Source of the DNA: Clostridiales bacterium
GTDB lineage: Bacteria > Bacillota > Clostridia > Oscillospirales > QAKW01
NCBI GenBank assembly: GCA_003343605.1
Contig: QAKW01000082.1
Location: 1 to 22,704, forward strand
Direction: 5' to 3'
Length of the DNA: 22,704 nucleotides
Under the pieces are notes generated by a model, which did not search any database, was not told the DNA's origin, and saw only the letters and a program-made list of their open reading frames with translations. This document shows, piece after piece, positions 20,970-22,704 of the stretch. Position numbers and translations under genes: made by a program. Positions within the stretch are counted from its first letter, which is position 1; the number at the start of each line of letters is the position of its first letter.

Positions 20970-20998
20970 TTTACAAATGTTGGATTGTCTGATATAAT
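20970..20998 (+). promoter_or_regulatory. Sigma-A promoter of tRNA-Gln
   Basis: TTTACA (20970-20975), 17-nt spacer, exact TATAAT (20993-20998). The start near 21005 leaves a 5' leader of about 6 nt for RNase P. It is divergent from the promoter at 20902-20930. Confidence 0.85.
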
Positions 20999-21010
20999 AC
21001 TATCCGTTGT

Positions 21011-21087
21011 TGGGATATAGCCAAGCTGGTAAGGCAATGGATTCTGACTCCATCATTCCGCAGGTTCGAGTCCTGCTATCCCAGCCA
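21011..21087 (+). tRNA. tRNA-Gln, anticodon CUG
   Basis: A full cloverleaf folds. The acceptor stem is TGGGATA (21011-21017) with TATCCCA (21077-21083). The D-arm stem is GCC with GGC. The anticodon stem ATGGA/TCCAT has loop TTCTGAC, giving anticodon CTG (21044-21046). The T-arm stem is GCAGG/CCTGC with loop TTCGAGT. Discriminator G and an encoded CCA follow. It reads CAG codons. The 5' terminal T-A pair is typical of tRNA-Gln. Confidence 0.97.
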
Positions 21088-21089
21088 CG

Positions 21090-21126
21090 TCGGGGCAAGC
21101 TTTCTATCGCTTGCTCCGATTTTTTT
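21090..21126 (+). terminator. Intrinsic terminator after tRNA-Gln
   Basis: TCGGGGCAAGC paired with GCTTGCTCCGA (one G-U), 8-nt loop, seven T. It begins 2 nt after the CCA end. The next 80 nt before bsh have only a weak CATAAT (about 21160) as a possible -10. Confidence 0.88.
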
Positions 21127-21209
21127 ATAATATTTTCAGGCTGCGTCTCCCGCCAATGCATAATACCCTTCCATTTTCTTATTTTAATATTGAAAGGAGT
21201 TAAAAAATA

Positions 21210-22184
21210 ATGTGTACAGCTGCAACTTATCAAACAAGGGATTTTTACTTTGGCAGAACGTTGGATTATGATTTTTCCTATCAGGAGGAGGTCACGGTAA
21301 CGCCGCGCCGTTATCCGTTCCGCTTCTGCGGCGGCGCGCCGGTGCGTGCACATTTCGCCATCATCGGCATGGCCTATGTATTAGAGGATTATCCGCTCTA
21401 TTACGACGCGGTGAATGAAAAAGGCCTGGGGATGGCCGGTTTGAATTTTGTGGGAAACGCGGTTTATCAGCGTGAAGCGCCCGATCGCCTCAATATCGCG
21501 CAGTATGAGCTGATCCCCTGGATTCTCACACAATGCGCATCGGTAAAAGAAGCCCGGGCGCTGCTGGAAAAAACCAATCTGACCGGCAAGCCCTTTCACA
21601 CGGACCTGCCCATAGCAGAGCTACACTGGATCATCGCCGACCGCCATGAGGCGCTCACACTGGAATCGGTGGAAGGCGGCCTCAAACTTTATCCGAACCC
21701 GGTTGGAATCCTGACAAACAATCCCCCCTTTGAAGAACAACTGTTTCAATTGAACAACTATATGAGTCTCTCGCCAAAGGAGCCGCAGAACCGTTTTTGC
21801 GAAAAGCTGCCGCTTCAGGCTTACAGCCGCGGAATGGGCGCGCTGGGCCTCCCGGGAGATTTATCCTCCCAGTCGCGGTTCGTGCGCGCTTCCTTTGTAA
21901 AATCCAATTCGGTTTCGAAAGATTCCGAAAGCGAAAGCGTCGGCCAGTTTTTTCATATTTTAGGAGCCGTGGAACAGCAGCGGGGCTGCTGTGTGACCAC
22001 CGACGGAAAATACGAGATTACCATTTATACCTCCTGCTGCAACGCCGATAAGGGAATTTATTATTATACCACCTATGAAAACCGCCAGATTACAGCGGTG
22101 GATATGCACAGGGAAAATCTCGATACCTGCGCGCTGATCCGCTATCCCCTGATCAACACCGAGCAGATCAGGCGGCAAAATTAA
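21210..22184 (+). CDS. bsh: Bile salt hydrolase (choloylglycine hydrolase family)
   Basis: 324 residues, the usual length for the family. It cuts glycine or taurine from conjugated bile acids. It is an N-terminal nucleophile enzyme: after Met1 removal Cys2 is the nucleophile. Other active-site residues are visible: R16 and D19 (GRTLDYDF), N79 (GLNF), N170/N171 (LTNNPPFE) and R223 in the strongly conserved ALGLPGDLSSQSRFVRASF. The GLPGD-SS-SRF signature favours bile salt hydrolase over penicillin V acylase. No signal peptide, so it is cytoplasmic. AAAGGAG lies 10 nt upstream of the ATG. It sits just after tRNA-Gln and 52 nt before a polyamine acetyltransferase gene on the same strand with no terminator between. 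Activity and substrate preference need an assay. Confidence 0.92.
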   Translation: MCTAATYQTRDFYFGRTLDYDFSYQEEVTVTPRRYPFRFCGGAPVRAHFAIIGMAYVLEDYPLYYDAVNEKGLGMAGLNFVGNAVYQREAPDRLNIAQYELIPWILTQCASVKEARALLEKTNLTGKPFHTDLPIAELHWIIADRHEALTLESVEGGLKLYPNPVGILTNNPPFEEQLFQLNNYMSLSPKEPQNRFCEKLPLQAYSRGMGALGLPGDLSSQSRFVRASFVKSNSVSKDSESESVGQFFHILGAVEQQRGCCVTTDGKYEITIYTSCCNADKGIYYYTTYENRQITAVDMHRENLDTCALIRYPLINTEQIRRQN

Positions 22185-22236
22185 GCGATACGGCCGGCCT
22201 TCCCGGCCGGGTACATAAAAAGGAGGAATCTGAAAC

Positions 22237-22704
22237 TTGAATCCCACATTCCATTTATGCGGGCCGGAGGATCTTACGCTGCTGCACACCCTTTCCTGCC
22301 GGACATTCCGGGAAACCTTTGCAGAGCGGAATACCGCGGCCGATCTGCAGGCCTATCTGGATCGGTCCTATCATCCCGATAAACTGCGCGCGGAGCTGGA
22401 AAATAAATATACGCAGTTTTATTTTCTGCTCAGCGGCGAGACGCCCGCGGGATATATCAAGCTGAATGAAGCGCCCGCCCAAACAGAATTTCAGGATCCG
22501 CAGTCGCTTGAAATCGAGCGGATCTACATCGCCCGCCCGTATCAGGGCCGCGGATACGGTTTCCGCCTGATCGGCCATGCGCGTGCGTGCGCACAGCAGA
22601 GGAAAAAAGCCTATATTTGGCTTGGCGTCTGGGAACAGAACGAAAAGGCCGTCGCCTTTTATAAACGCCAGGGCTTTTATAAAATCGGCACGCATGCATT
22701 TGTG
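22237..22704 (+). CDS. paiA: PaiA-like polyamine N-acetyltransferase (3' end outside window)
   Basis: 156 residues are visible from a TTG at 22237; AGGAGG (22221-22226) is 10 nt upstream and no other start fits. The frame is open to the window edge. The GNAT fold is clear, with QGRGYG (103-108) as the acetyl-CoA loop. Several segments track B. subtilis PaiA closely: EDLTLLHTLSCRTFRETF, SLEIERIYI, WLGVWEQNEKAVAFYKRQGF and the following GTHAF. PaiA acetylates spermidine and spermine, lowering polyamine toxicity. About 15-20 residues should be missing at the end. A GC-rich self-complementary stretch (about 22188-22208) without T-run lies between it and bsh, so the two are probably co-transcribed. 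Confidence 0.85.
   Translation, partial: MNPTFHLCGPEDLTLLHTLSCRTFRETFAERNTAADLQAYLDRSYHPDKLRAELENKYTQFYFLLSGETPAGYIKLNEAPAQTEFQDPQSLEIERIYIARPYQGRGYGFRLIGHARACAQQRKKAYIWLGVWEQNEKAVAFYKRQGFYKIGTHAFV

Noticed and set aside
22185..22210. Terminator between bsh and paiA
   Set aside because: GC-rich self-complementary stretch but no T-run on either side.

Overview
The window comes from a moderately GC-rich, low-copy-gene chromosome segment of a Bacillota bacterium, most likely a gut-dwelling Clostridia member. The evidence is the Firmicutes-type RpoB/RpoC and ArgRS sequences, AGGAGG-type ribosome binding sites before nearly every gene, sigma-A promoters of the TTGACA-N17-TATAAT type, a yabM/mazG/rqcP-like cluster with an inserted HU gene, and a bile salt hydrolase. 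No species can be named from the sequence alone.

Layout. (1) 1-870: a small leftward accessory module, DUF4160 followed by DUF2442 fused to a helix-turn-helix, with a promoter whose spacer carries an inverted repeat; it looks self-regulated and toxin-antitoxin-like. (2) 853-8829: a GNAT acetyltransferase, then rpoC and rpoB, all leftward. rpoBC has its own strong promoter and a leader of about 140 nt. It is not flanked by rplJL or rpsLG. RpoB ends in a long acidic tail. (3) 9036-9942: an AT-rich patch with an orphan lipoprotein and a C-terminal remnant of a matrixin-like metalloprotease. (4) 10094-15437: rplS with its own promoter, downstream of a tightly packed leftward operon ddl-murI-DUF1934-argS-metallophosphatase, where consecutive genes mostly overlap. 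Two of these genes make peptidoglycan precursors (D-Glu and D-Ala-D-Ala). (5) 15505-15957: rightward tadA, followed by a 413-nt gene-free stretch. That stretch holds a candidate small RNA and three related terminator hairpins sharing a 36-bp direct repeat. (6) 16371-19713: a rightward cluster of a zinc-ribbon protein, a SpoVB/MurJ-like flippase, MazG, HU and RqcP. (7) 19754-20851: a leftward membrane-anchored phosphodiester glycosidase domain protein. (8) 20970-22704: tRNA-Gln(CUG), bile salt hydrolase, and a PaiA-like polyamine acetyltransferase cut off by the window end.

How it fits together. Most of the window is housekeeping: transcription (RpoB/C), translation and its quality control (L19, ArgRS, TadA, tRNA-Gln, RqcP), envelope precursors and lipid-linked carrier flipping (Ddl, MurI, flippase), nucleotide clean-up (MazG) and chromosome packaging (HU). 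The accessory parts are the DUF4160/DUF2442 module, the metalloprotease/lipoprotein remnant, and the bile/polyamine pair beside the tRNA gene.

Most worth following up: the candidate C-rich small RNA at 16049-16140, the operator array of the DUF4160/DUF2442 module, a repeated terminator hairpin with the stop codon in its loop that ends two unrelated genes, and the bsh-paiA pair next to a tRNA gene. I did not find a clearly new multi-gene defence or biosynthetic system.
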